From DATCVA01 sp036567205 (lineage in GTDB: Bacteria; Pseudomonadota; Gammaproteobacteria; Burkholderiales; Burkholderiaceae_B): DNA of 14,369 bases. The translations under genes were made by a program, and so were the position numbers. This document shows, piece after piece, positions 8,957-14,369 of this stretch (position 1 is its first letter; every line of letters starts with the position of its first letter). The stretch covers positions 1 to 14,369 of the forward strand of contig DATCVA010000351.1 in the NCBI GenBank assembly GCA_036567205.1, written 5' to 3'. The notes under the pieces were generated by a model. The model did not search any database, had not been told where the DNA came from, and worked only from the letters and a program-made list of their open reading frames with translations.

Positions 8957-10213
8957 TTAACGGTCGATTTCGCCAAACACAATATCTAACGTCCCAATAA
9001 TGGTGACGGCGTCGGCAATCATATGCCCGCGTGACAATTCGTCCAGGCCTTGTAAATGCACAAAACCGGGGGCACGAATCTTCAGGCGATAAGGCTTATT
9101 GGCCCCGTCGGACACCATATAAATTCCAAACTCTCCCTTGGGATGCTCGACGGCCGCATAGGCCTCGCCTTTTGGCACGTGCATGCCTTCGGTAAAGAGT
9201 TTGAAGTGATGAATCAGGTCTTCCATGCCGGTCTTCATACGCTCGCGCGGCGGCGGCGCTACCTTGTGGTTATCCACAATGACCGGGCCCGGATTGTTGC
9301 GCAGCCATTCTACGCACTGGCGAATAATGCGATTGCTTTCACGCATTTCGGCAATACGAACCAGATAGCGATCGTAGCAGTCGCCATTGGTACCGACCGG
9401 TATATCGAAATCGACGCGATCGTACACTTCGTAGGGTTGCATTCTGCGCAAATCCCACTCGACGCCGGAACCGCGCAGCATTGGACCGGTAAAGCCCAGG
9501 GCCTTGGCACGTTCGGGATCGACCACGCCGATGCCCACCAGACGCTGCTTCCAGATTCGGTTATCGGTAAGCAGGGTTTCGTATTCGTCAACACAAGCGG
9601 GAAAACGATTGGTGAAATCTTCAATGAAGTCGAGCAAAGAGCCTGAACGTGCATCGTTCATGGCTTTAAGCTCTTTGGCGCCGCGGTACTTACTGGTTTC
9701 CCCATACACAGGCATGGTGTCCGGCAAATCGCGGTAGACACCGCCCGGACGGTAGTAAGCCGCGTGCATGCGTGCGCCCGAAACTGCCTCGTAGCAATCC
9801 ATAAGGTCTTCGCGTTCGCGGAAGGCATACAAAAACACCGCCATCGCGCCCACGTCGAGCGCATGCGAGCCGATAGACATCAAGTGGTTAAGAATGCGCG
9901 TAATTTCGTCGAACATGACGCGGATATACTGCGCACGCAGCGGCACCTGAATGCCCAGCAACCTTTCAGCCGCCATTACGTAGGCATGCTCGTTGCACAT
10001 CATGGACACGTAATCAAGACGATCCATGTACGGCAGAGCCTGCAAATAGGTTCGGTGCTCGGCCAGCTTTTCAGTGGCACGATGCAGCAAGCCGATATGC
10101 GGATCGGCGCGCTGGATGACCTCGCCATCAAGCTCGAGCACCAGGCGCAATACGCCGTGCGCGGCCGGATGCTGAGGACCAAAGTTCAGTGTGTAGTTTT
10201 TTATTTCAGCCAT
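8957..10213 (-). CDS. nuoD: NADH-quinone oxidoreductase subunit D, 49 kDa quinone-site subunit
   Basis: NuoD forms most of the ubiquinone headgroup pocket near cluster N2 and descends from the large subunit of NiFe hydrogenases. The 418-residue protein shows the NFGPQHPAAHGVLRL start (residues 10-24, with the quinone-site histidine), HRATEKLAEHRTYLQALPY (about 45-63), RGSGVEWDLRR and the family C-terminus IIGTLDIVFGEIDR. No NiFe cysteines are present, as expected for complex I. It starts three bases after the nuoC stop, so NuoC and NuoD are separate here, unlike the fused NuoCD of E. coli. Confidence 0.98.
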   Translation of the reverse strand: MAEIKNYTLNFGPQHPAAHGVLRLVLELDGEVIQRADPHIGLLHRATEKLAEHRTYLQALPYMDRLDYVSMMCNEHAYVMAAERLLGIQVPLRAQYIRVMFDEITRILNHLMSIGSHALDVGAMAVFLYAFREREDLMDCYEAVSGARMHAAYYRPGGVYRDLPDTMPVYGETSKYRGAKELKAMNDARSGSLLDFIEDFTNRFPACVDEYETLLTDNRIWKQRLVGIGVVDPERAKALGFTGPMLRGSGVEWDLRRMQPYEVYDRVDFDIPVGTNGDCYDRYLVRIAEMRESNRIIRQCVEWLRNNPGPVIVDNHKVAPPPRERMKTGMEDLIHHFKLFTEGMHVPKGEAYAAVEHPKGEFGIYMVSDGANKPYRLKIRAPGFVHLQGLDELSRGHMIADAVTIIGTLDIVFGEIDR

Positions 10214-10216
10214 GTT

Positions 10217-10828
10217 TTAACGCTCTATTCCGTAGCCTTCTTCGCGCACGACGCGTGGTGTAATTTCGCGCGGCTCGATTGTGACCGGCTGATAAACCAC
10301 CCGCTTTTGTTCGGTGTCGTAGCGCATTTCCACATGACCCGATATGGGAAAGTCTTTACGGAACGGATAACCGATGAAACCGTAGTCCGTCAGGATGCGG
10401 CGCAAGTCGGGATGCCCTTCGAAAACAATGCCGTACAGGTCGAACGCTTCGCGCTCGAACCAGTTGACGGTGGGCCAGACGTCGACCAGCGACGCCAGTA
10501 GTGGAAACTCGTCATTGGTGGCGAAGGTGCGAACTCGCAGGCGCACGTTATGCTTAAGCGAAAGCAAATGCACCACGACCGCAAAACGATGCGGATAAAG
10601 CTCGGATGCATTAGAGAACGTGGGTGCGCCCCAGGCCGAATAGTCCATACCGCACAAGTCGATGCAGGTCGCAAAGTCCAGCGCTGGCTGATCGCGCAGC
10701 GCGGTACAGACATCGACCCACTGATCCGCGGGAACCTCGAGCGTAAGCTCGTTAAAGTTCTCGGTGAGCAGGCAGTTTTCGCCAAACTGAGTCAGTAAAT
10801 TATTTTGTAGCGTTTCAAGCCGGGTCAT
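10217..10828 (-). CDS. nuoC: NADH-quinone oxidoreductase subunit C, 30 kDa subunit
   Basis: NuoC is a structural subunit of the connecting module that packs against NuoD and NuoB. The 203-residue protein has the 30-kDa signature EREAFDLYGIVFEGHPDL followed by RRILTDYGFIGYPFRKDFP (about residues 125-165), and the late E-P-R-x-I-T-P-R block. ATG 10828 gives the standard start MTRLETLQNNLL. The frame is open upstream to a TTG at 10882, which would overlap nuoB by 11 bases. That start adds 18 residues with no family resemblance, so I reject it. The chosen ATG lacks an obvious Shine-Dalgarno sequence. It lies 43 bases after the nuoB stop. Confidence 0.96.
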   Translation of the reverse strand: MTRLETLQNNLLTQFGENCLLTENFNELTLEVPADQWVDVCTALRDQPALDFATCIDLCGMDYSAWGAPTFSNASELYPHRFAVVVHLLSLKHNVRLRVRTFATNDEFPLLASLVDVWPTVNWFEREAFDLYGIVFEGHPDLRRILTDYGFIGYPFRKDFPISGHVEMRYDTEQKRVVYQPVTIEPREITPRVVREEGYGIER

Positions 10829-10871
10829 AGTGCGAGCAGTTGAACGTGAATAAGGTGATCGCCAAACATGC

Positions 10872-11348
10872 TTAGCGAGCAATCGTATTGGTTAAACGGA
10901 TCTTGTTTTGCATTTGCAGCAAACCGTAAACCAGGGCCTCGGCCGTTGGAGGACAGCCCGGCACATAAACGTCGACCGGCACAATGCGATCGCAACCGCG
11001 CACCACCGAATACGAATAGTGATAATAGCCGCCGCCGTTTGCACACGACCCCATCGACAAAACCCAACGCGGCTCGGGCATTTGATCGTATACCTTGCGC
11101 AGCGCAGGCGCCATTTTATTGCATAACGTGCCGGCCACGATCATAAGATCGGATTGACGTGGGCTGGGCCTAAAAATAATACCGAACTGATCAAGGTCGT
11201 AACGTGCCGCGCCTGCGTGCATCATTTCAACCGCGCAACAGGCCAAGCCGAATGACATAGGCCATAACGAACCCGTCTTGGCCCAGTTCAGGAACTTGTC
11301 TGCGCTGGTGGTAATAAAACCTTCTTTCAGAATGCCGTCGATAGCCAT
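10872..11348 (-). CDS. nuoB: NADH-quinone oxidoreductase subunit B, cluster N2 subunit
   Basis: NuoB holds the terminal cluster N2 that reduces ubiquinone. The 158-residue protein has the tandem cysteines C37-C38 (GLACCAVEMM), C102 (GSCANGGGYY) and C132 (VPGCPPTAE), the complete N2 ligand set. The start at ATG 11348 gives MAIDGILKEGFITTSADK, the usual burkholderial N-terminus, and has TTAGG about ten bases upstream. The frame is open for another 23 codons to an ATG at 11417, but that stretch has no family resemblance and no ribosome binding site. The gap to nuoA is 102 bases, the widest in the operon. Confidence 0.98.
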   Translation of the reverse strand: MAIDGILKEGFITTSADKFLNWAKTGSLWPMSFGLACCAVEMMHAGAARYDLDQFGIIFRPSPRQSDLMIVAGTLCNKMAPALRKVYDQMPEPRWVLSMGSCANGGGYYHYSYSVVRGCDRIVPVDVYVPGCPPTAEALVYGLLQMQNKIRLTNTIAR

Positions 11349-11450
11349 AATTTTTTGCCTAAATACCAATATAGCGGTGCGCGCAACTACGCAATGCAGC
11401 TCGCGCAAAATATGCATGGGAGGTGCAATGCACCACGGGCGATATGCGCC
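11349..11450 (-). other. nuoA-nuoB intergenic spacer with small hairpins
   Basis: This is a 102-base untranslated spacer in an otherwise compact operon. Just after the nuoA stop, the minus strand has GGCG-CATAT-CGCC (11450-11438) and then GGTGC-ATT-GCACC (11434-11422), two short stems. CGCGCAA occurs twice further on. There is no uridine run after either stem, so a full terminator is unlikely. Possible roles are mRNA processing or partial attenuation, but no function is shown by the sequence. Confidence 0.5.
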
Positions 11451-11810
11451 CTATTCCCAGTCGAGTGCGCCTTTCTTCCACTCGTAGATGAAACCCACGG
11501 TAAGCACCGCCAGAAACACCATGACTGTCCAGAAACCCACCATACCCAGAGAGCCGCTGGCAATAGCCCACGGGAACAGGAATGCAATTTCCAGATCGAA
11601 CAAAATAAACAAAATAGCGACCAGGTAATAGCGCACATCAAACTTCATGCGCGAGTCATCAAAGGCCTCGAAACCGCACTCGTAAGGCGAAAGTTTTTGG
11701 TCGTCGGGGCGATGCGGCCCAAGGACACGGCCAGCTGTTAATAACGCGAAGCCAATAAGGGTGGCAACGACAATAAATAACAGAACGGGAAAATACTGTT
11801 GCAGGTTCAT
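11451..11810 (-). CDS. nuoA: NADH-quinone oxidoreductase subunit A
   Basis: NuoA (ND3 homologue) is a three-helix membrane subunit at the junction of the peripheral and membrane arms, next to NuoH and NuoJ. The 119-residue protein has the conserved loop SPYECGFEAFDDSR (41-54, with the reactive C45) and the acidic second helix LFILFDLEIAFLFPW (67-81). ATG 11810 gives MNLQQYFPVLLFIVV, the normal start. An ATG three codons earlier (11819) and a longer open frame to 11897 lack family support. The ribosome binding site is weak (TTGGAT). It is the first gene of the nuo operon, with a candidate promoter 35-40 bases upstream. Confidence 0.97.
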   Translation of the reverse strand: MNLQQYFPVLLFIVVATLIGFALLTAGRVLGPHRPDDQKLSPYECGFEAFDDSRMKFDVRYYLVAILFILFDLEIAFLFPWAIASGSLGMVGFWTVMVFLAVLTVGFIYEWKKGALDWE

Positions 11811-12044
11811 GCAAAGCATCCAATCACGATAAGTAAACTCTAGGATTGTAGCATTTTGAACAGCTTCGTCGGGCCAGGAAGGCCGCCTTTGAAACAAGTT
11901 AATGGCTTTTGTTCACTTGACCCCACTAAACCCGCTGCCACTCCATTTCCAAATCAACCATGAACGGTGTCGGGTTCGCTTGCCTCGCCAATGCACCGCC
12001 CACGCTTCGCCCTTATGTTCGCAATTAACCTGGAAATGAAATCA
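11811..12044. other. Non-coding region between nuoA and the porin terminator
   Basis: This stretch of 234 bases holds the nuo leader and candidate promoter and no credible gene. I looked for the tRNA-Leu and secG that precede nuoA in relatives and see neither. Two short elements are visible: an inverted pair CATTTCCA (11944-11951) and TGGAAATG (12031-12038), 79 bases apart, and a small AAGG-CCG-CCTT hairpin near 11879-11889. Neither has a clear function. Confidence 0.6.
11845..11853 (-). promoter_or_regulatory. Candidate extended -10 promoter of the nuo operon
   Basis: On the minus strand the sequence reads TGCTACAAT, that is TGn followed by a -10 hexamer (TACAAT) differing from consensus at one base. 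It lies 35 bases upstream of the nuoA ATG and predicts a transcript start near 11838. No good -35 hexamer sits at 16-18 bases, which is acceptable for an extended -10 promoter. This is a pattern match only. Confidence 0.5.
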
Positions 12045-12104
12045 GCTTGCGAGCAGACATAAAAAAACCACCCGAAGGTGGTTTTTTTATGTCTGCTCGC
12101 AAGC
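12045..12104 (-). terminator. Intrinsic terminator of the porin gene, perfect 60-base palindrome
   Basis: Two 28-base arms (12045-12072 and 12077-12104) are exactly complementary around a four-base loop. Read on the minus strand, the core is CCACC-TTCG-GGTGG followed by seven T: a GC stem closed by the very stable UUCG tetraloop and a U-run, i.e. a Rho-independent terminator. It lies 75 bases after the porin stop. Because the A7/T7 tracts and another 16 bases on each side also pair, the hairpin is far longer than needed and would also work on the plus strand (loop CGAA, then T7). It should insulate the nuo operon from porin transcription. Confidence 0.93.
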
Positions 12105-12179
12105 CAGGGCCTGCGTTGATTCTTTTAGCAGCCTGGCAAGCCAGGCCGCTTCGACGCATAGATAAACTATGCAAGCCGA
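12105..12179 (-). other. Porin 3' untranslated region with two stem-loops
   Basis: Between the porin stop and the terminator, the minus strand carries two further perfect hairpins. The first is GCATAG-TTTAT-CTATGC (12172-12156), starting eight bases after the stop. The second is GCCTGGC-TT-GCCAGGC (12146-12131). Neither is followed by a U-run. With the terminator this makes three consecutive hairpins. The motif GCAAGCC (plus-strand reading) occurs at 12099, 12136 and 12171; the first two copies share the 10-mer GCAAGCCAGG. Confidence 0.7.
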
Positions 12180-13349
12180 TTAGAATGCGTGGCGGACACC
12201 AACAGCAGCAATCTTGCTCTTTGCGCCGTCGTTGAAGCGAACGTCTTTAACGTACGAACCCAAAGCATACAGGTCAGTGCGTTTGGACAAGGCGTAGGTG
12301 TAGCCCAAGCTATAAGCTTGCTGGTTTTCACCTTCGCTTTGTTCGCCACGTGGGTCAAGCATGCCCCACGAAGCCATCAATTTGCCAGCGCCGATAGGAG
12401 CACTTAAACCAACTGTGTAGGCGTTGGCATCAGCACCGTCGGAGTAACCCGAGTATGTACCGTCACGCTCTTGACCAACACCAAGGTGCAATTTAACAAC
12501 TTCGAAGTCGTAGCTTGCACCCAAGTTCCAAGCCTTAGCTGTACCGCCGCCTGTGCCTGTGCTGCCAGGAGACAACAAAGCAGCATTAGGAGAGACACCA
12601 GCTGCAACAGGCGTGAAGACACCAGCAGCAAAATCCCCGGTAGGAATAACGGTACCAGGAGTAGCGCCAGTTTCGGCGAACTTGATTTGGTCATACGTCA
12701 AAGCTACAGCCAGAGGGCCGTTGGCATAACGCAAGCCGGTTGTGAAAGCGCGGTCGTTAGGATTCGATTCGCCATCAGCCGTGAAGGCCTGTGTACCGTC
12801 GGTGCCGAACGAGTAGCCAATACCGAACTGGAAGCCCGAGAAGCTAGGAGTTTGGTACATCGCCATGTTGTCAAGGCGATTGGTGTTGGCCGAAGTGAAA
12901 GTGGTACCAGCTTTTGCCAATTTGAAACCAGCGCCGAACGGGCTAAGTACACCAGCACCGTACTTGGAACCGATATTGGTTTGGCGACCGAAGTCCAACT
13001 GACCCCAGCTAGCGCTTTTCAGACCAATAGTAGCGTGACGGCCGAACAAACGGTCGGTGTCTTCGTCGCTTTGCAACTGGCTACCAGTAGTGATGTCGTA
13101 GCCGCTTTCCAATTGGAATACTGCTTGCAGGCCGTTGCCCAAGTCTTCAGCGCCTTTCAGGCCCCAACGGTTGCCGGAAGCAACACCGTCGACCAGACCG
13201 ACGCGTTTGGAATCAGCACCATTTGCGCTTGTGCGTTTTTCGTAACCGATACCAGCGTCAGCGATACCATAAAGAGTAACCGATGTTTCTGCGTGAGCGA
13301 CGCCGGCAAAGCCGACAGCTAGAGCAGCAACGAGCAGAGTCTTTTTCAT
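12180..13349 (-). CDS. Gram-negative porin, general diffusion outer-membrane beta-barrel
   Basis: This is a trimeric outer-membrane channel of the burkholderial/neisserial porin family, letting small hydrophilic solutes, often anions, into the periplasm. The 389-residue precursor starts with a classic signal peptide (MKKTLLVAALAVGFAGVAHA, predicted cut after residue 20). The mature N-terminus is ETSVTLYGIADAGIGY, the first strand of this family. Also seen are NRWGLKGAEDLGNGLQAVFQLE (about 60-81), the LFGRHATIGLKSASWGQLDFGRQ strand-turn (about 101-123) and a C-terminal strand ending in Phe (GVRHAF), the BAM recognition signal. A Gly/Ala/Pro-rich stretch of ~45 residues (about 226-271) between two strands is probably a long surface loop. 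There are no cysteines. It is monocistronic, with its own terminator. The substrate cannot be read from the sequence. Confidence 0.95.
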   Translation of the reverse strand: MKKTLLVAALAVGFAGVAHAETSVTLYGIADAGIGYEKRTSANGADSKRVGLVDGVASGNRWGLKGAEDLGNGLQAVFQLESGYDITTGSQLQSDEDTDRLFGRHATIGLKSASWGQLDFGRQTNIGSKYGAGVLSPFGAGFKLAKAGTTFTSANTNRLDNMAMYQTPSFSGFQFGIGYSFGTDGTQAFTADGESNPNDRAFTTGLRYANGPLAVALTYDQIKFAETGATPGTVIPTGDFAAGVFTPVAAGVSPNAALLSPGSTGTGGGTAKAWNLGASYDFEVVKLHLGVGQERDGTYSGYSDGADANAYTVGLSAPIGAGKLMASWGMLDPRGEQSEGENQQAYSLGYTYALSKRTDLYALGSYVKDVRFNDGAKSKIAAVGVRHAF

Positions 13350-13354
13350 GTAAG

Positions 13355-13370
13355 AAATCTCCGTAGATTT
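13355..13370 (-). promoter_or_regulatory. Porin ribosome binding site inside a small hairpin
   Basis: On the minus strand the sequence AAATCT-ACGG-AGATTT is a perfect six-base-pair stem with a four-base loop. The Shine-Dalgarno GGAG (13362-13359) lies in its loop and 3' arm, nine bases before the porin ATG. The stem is mostly A-U and weak. It could be chance, or a modest control of translation such as temperature- or small-RNA-sensitive access. Confidence 0.5.
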
Positions 13371-13723
13371 GAGTAACGAGAGCAGCAGATTTATTTTTGG
13401 ACCCTGCTGCCCTTTCTAACTCCGCGATGGGAAGTTGTTTGTATTGCATCAAAATTCCAGGCTTCTGGCTATCAGCCTGTTAGTAAAAACCTGTCTTTTC
13501 ATATTAACTGTTGGGTTACGACAACAAAACATCGCCAAACAGCTCTGCAGACAAGGGTTTACCCGAATTACAAATGTGCCCTCTATACAACATTAGCCTA
13601 AAGCTCGGTGAATTCTAGATAAGCTCGATAAGACATTGTTTTTTATCGTAAATGGCAAACTAAATATCATACATAAGAGCGCGTATTGCAACCCTATAAT
13701 TGACCAGAGCTAATTACTTGTAC
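13371..13723. promoter_or_regulatory. Divergent intergenic region between porin and reductase genes
   Basis: This AT-rich stretch contains no credible gene. It must hold the promoters of both flanking genes. Features visible are: an inverted repeat CAGGCT-n10-AGCCTG (13458-13479) in the likely porin leader; a direct repeat of GATAAG (13618 and 13627); an inverted repeat CGATAA-n11-TTATCG (13626-13648); AGCTCG twice (13602 and 13622); and a consensus TATAAT at 13695. I found no porin promoter with convincing -35 and -10 boxes at proper spacing. Confidence 0.6.
13695..13700 (+). promoter_or_regulatory. Candidate -10 box of the reductase gene
   Basis: A perfect TATAAT lies 36 bases upstream of the ATG at 13736 and predicts a start near 13707 with a ~30-base leader. 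The -35 position (about 13671-13678, ACATAAGA) does not resemble TTGACA, so the promoter would be weak or activator-dependent. Confidence 0.4.
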
Positions 13724-13729
13724 AAAGGA
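13718..13729 (+). promoter_or_regulatory. Ribosome binding site with adjoining TTGTACAA palindrome
   Basis: AGGA at 13726-13729 sits six bases before the ATG at 13736 and decides this start over the out-of-frame ATG at 13731. Immediately upstream is the eight-base palindrome TTGTACAA (13718-13725), which could be a repressor half-site pair or chance. Confidence 0.55.
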
Positions 13730-13735
13730 AATGCA

Positions 13736-14369
13736 ATGGGCAATGCCGCCATCGCCGTATTTGACGCGGAGCAAACCGCCAGACTGCTGGACTTTCCCAG
13801 CTTGGTATCAAGGCTATCCCAGGCGACCCTGGACTATGCCGCTGGCGCCATCCACGCACCCGAACGGCAGGCTGTGCCATTCCCGAATGGCGGTGTAATG
13901 CTTTCCATGCCGGCCACCGCCGCCGATATCGGCATCCACAAGCTTGTTAATGTGATTGCGGCAAACCGGGACAAAGGCTTCCCCACCATCAACGGCATCG
14001 TTTCAGCCTACGATGGCGCAACAGGCCAGACACTATTCGTAATGGACGGCCCCACGGTTACCGCGCGACGCACCGCCGCCATTTCCATGCTGGGCCTTAA
14101 AACATTTCTTAAAACGGCTCCCAAACGGGTCGGCCTGATAGGCACCGGCACCCAGTCTGAAGGGCATGTCCAGGCATTGGCCGCATTGTTTCCACAGATA
14201 CAGATAGCCATCACAGGAAGCAGACGGGAAAAAGCACAGGCTTTTTGCTTAAAACACCAGCATCTTCCTGTGCAATGGGAAGCATGCACCCGCCTGCCCG
14301 ATGACCTGGACGCGGTCATTACCTTAACAACAAGTCAAACTCCGGTTTACTGCGCTCCTGCCATGGCAG
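13736..14369 (+). CDS. Ornithine cyclodeaminase/mu-crystallin family reductase, LhpI-like, C-terminus outside window
   Basis: The first 211 codons are present; family members are usually a little over 300 residues, so about a third is missing. The sequence resembles the bifunctional delta1-pyrroline-2-carboxylate/delta1-piperideine-2-carboxylate reductases (LhpI type), which use NAD(P)H to form L-proline or L-pipecolate in trans-3-hydroxyproline or D-lysine breakdown. Visible family blocks are APERQAVPF (41-49), GGVMLSMPA (52-60), IHKLVN (67-72, with the conserved Lys), LFVMDGPTVTARRTAAISMLG (100-120, with the conserved Arg pair) and the Rossmann motif GLIGTGTQ (133-140) followed by SEGHVQAL. 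True ornithine cyclodeaminase or an amino-acid dehydrogenase of the same fold cannot be excluded. The gene is divergent from the porin. Substrate assignment is inference from overall likeness. Confidence 0.85.
   Translation, partial: MGNAAIAVFDAEQTARLLDFPSLVSRLSQATLDYAAGAIHAPERQAVPFPNGGVMLSMPATAADIGIHKLVNVIAANRDKGFPTINGIVSAYDGATGQTLFVMDGPTVTARRTAAISMLGLKTFLKTAPKRVGLIGTGTQSEGHVQALAALFPQIQIAITGSRREKAQAFCLKHQHLPVQWEACTRLPDDLDAVITLTTSQTPVYCAPAMA

Noticed and set aside
9764..10501. Plus-strand open frame (245 codons) opposite nuoD and nuoC
   Set aside because: It spans the nuoC-nuoD junction on the wrong strand, resembles no protein family, and is explained by the codon bias of the real genes.
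10829..10882. Upstream TTG start for nuoC overlapping nuoB
   Set aside because: The extra 18 residues show no family likeness and the ATG at 10828 gives the standard N-terminus.
11811..12044. A tRNA-Leu or other RNA gene upstream of nuoA
   Set aside because: I looked for a GGTTCGANTCC-type T arm and paired acceptor ends on both strands and found none; a fragment GGGTTCG near 11971 lacks the needed partners.
12045..12104. Palindrome as a transposon end, attachment site or plasmid origin
   Set aside because: No transposase, integrase or replication gene is nearby and no target duplication flanks it. The GC stem, UUCG loop and U-run explain it as a terminator.
12047..12235. Small plus-strand frame through the terminator palindrome
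   Set aside because: It consists of the terminator, the porin 3' UTR and the antisense porin end; the apparent frame has no independent support.
12471..13322. Plus-strand open frame (283 codons) opposite the porin
   Set aside because: The porin is certain from its signal peptide and terminal Phe. The antisense product is Ser/Thr/Val-rich with no domain and no start signals.
13258..13452. Minus-strand frame of 64 codons overlapping the porin start
   Set aside because: It is out of frame with the porin and without a ribosome binding site or family likeness; most of it is porin leader and signal-peptide coding sequence read in another frame.

Overview
The window looks like a chromosomal segment of a beta-proteobacterium, order Burkholderiales and most probably family Alcaligenaceae (Bordetella/Achromobacter/Pusillimonas side). 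This is inferred from three things: the complete 13-14 gene nuo order with separate nuoC and nuoD, a 'Gram-negative porin' of the burkholderial type, and the protein sequences themselves. The genus cannot be decided from sequence reading alone.

Positions 1 to about 11810 are one long operon on the minus strand, in the order nuoA-B-C-D-E-F-G-H-I-J-K-L and the first ~45 codons of nuoM. It encodes proton-pumping NADH:ubiquinone oxidoreductase (respiratory complex I). NuoE, F and G form the NADH-oxidising module with FMN and most Fe-S clusters. NuoB, C, D and I form the connecting and quinone-reducing module. NuoA, H, J, K, L and M form the membrane arm. All cluster ligands expected for N1a, N1b, N2, N3, N4, N5, N6a and N6b are present, and the optional N7 ligands are absent. 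Genes are tightly packed, with ATGA or TGATG overlaps at nuoE/F, J/K and L/M. The exception is a 102-base gap between nuoA and nuoB that contains small hairpins. A candidate extended -10 promoter (TGCTACAAT) lies just upstream of nuoA.

Positions 11811-12179 are non-coding. They hold the nuo leader, then a perfect 60-base palindrome that acts as an intrinsic terminator, then a short 3' untranslated region of the next gene with two more hairpins and a thrice-repeated GCAAGCC motif. Positions 12180-13349 (minus) encode a complete trimeric outer-membrane porin with a signal peptide and a terminal phenylalanine. Its ribosome binding site sits inside a small hairpin.

Positions 13350-13735 are an AT-rich divergent intergenic region. 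It carries a consensus TATAAT for the plus-strand gene and several short repeats that may be operators. From 13736 to the window end (plus) is the 5' two thirds of an ornithine cyclodeaminase/mu-crystallin family reductase, close to the LhpI-type delta1-pyrroline/delta1-piperideine-2-carboxylate reductases.

I see no mobile element, CRISPR array, rRNA or tRNA, and no novel multi-gene system. This is mostly housekeeping sequence. The parts most worth a second look are the RNA structures around the porin gene and the divergent regulatory region.
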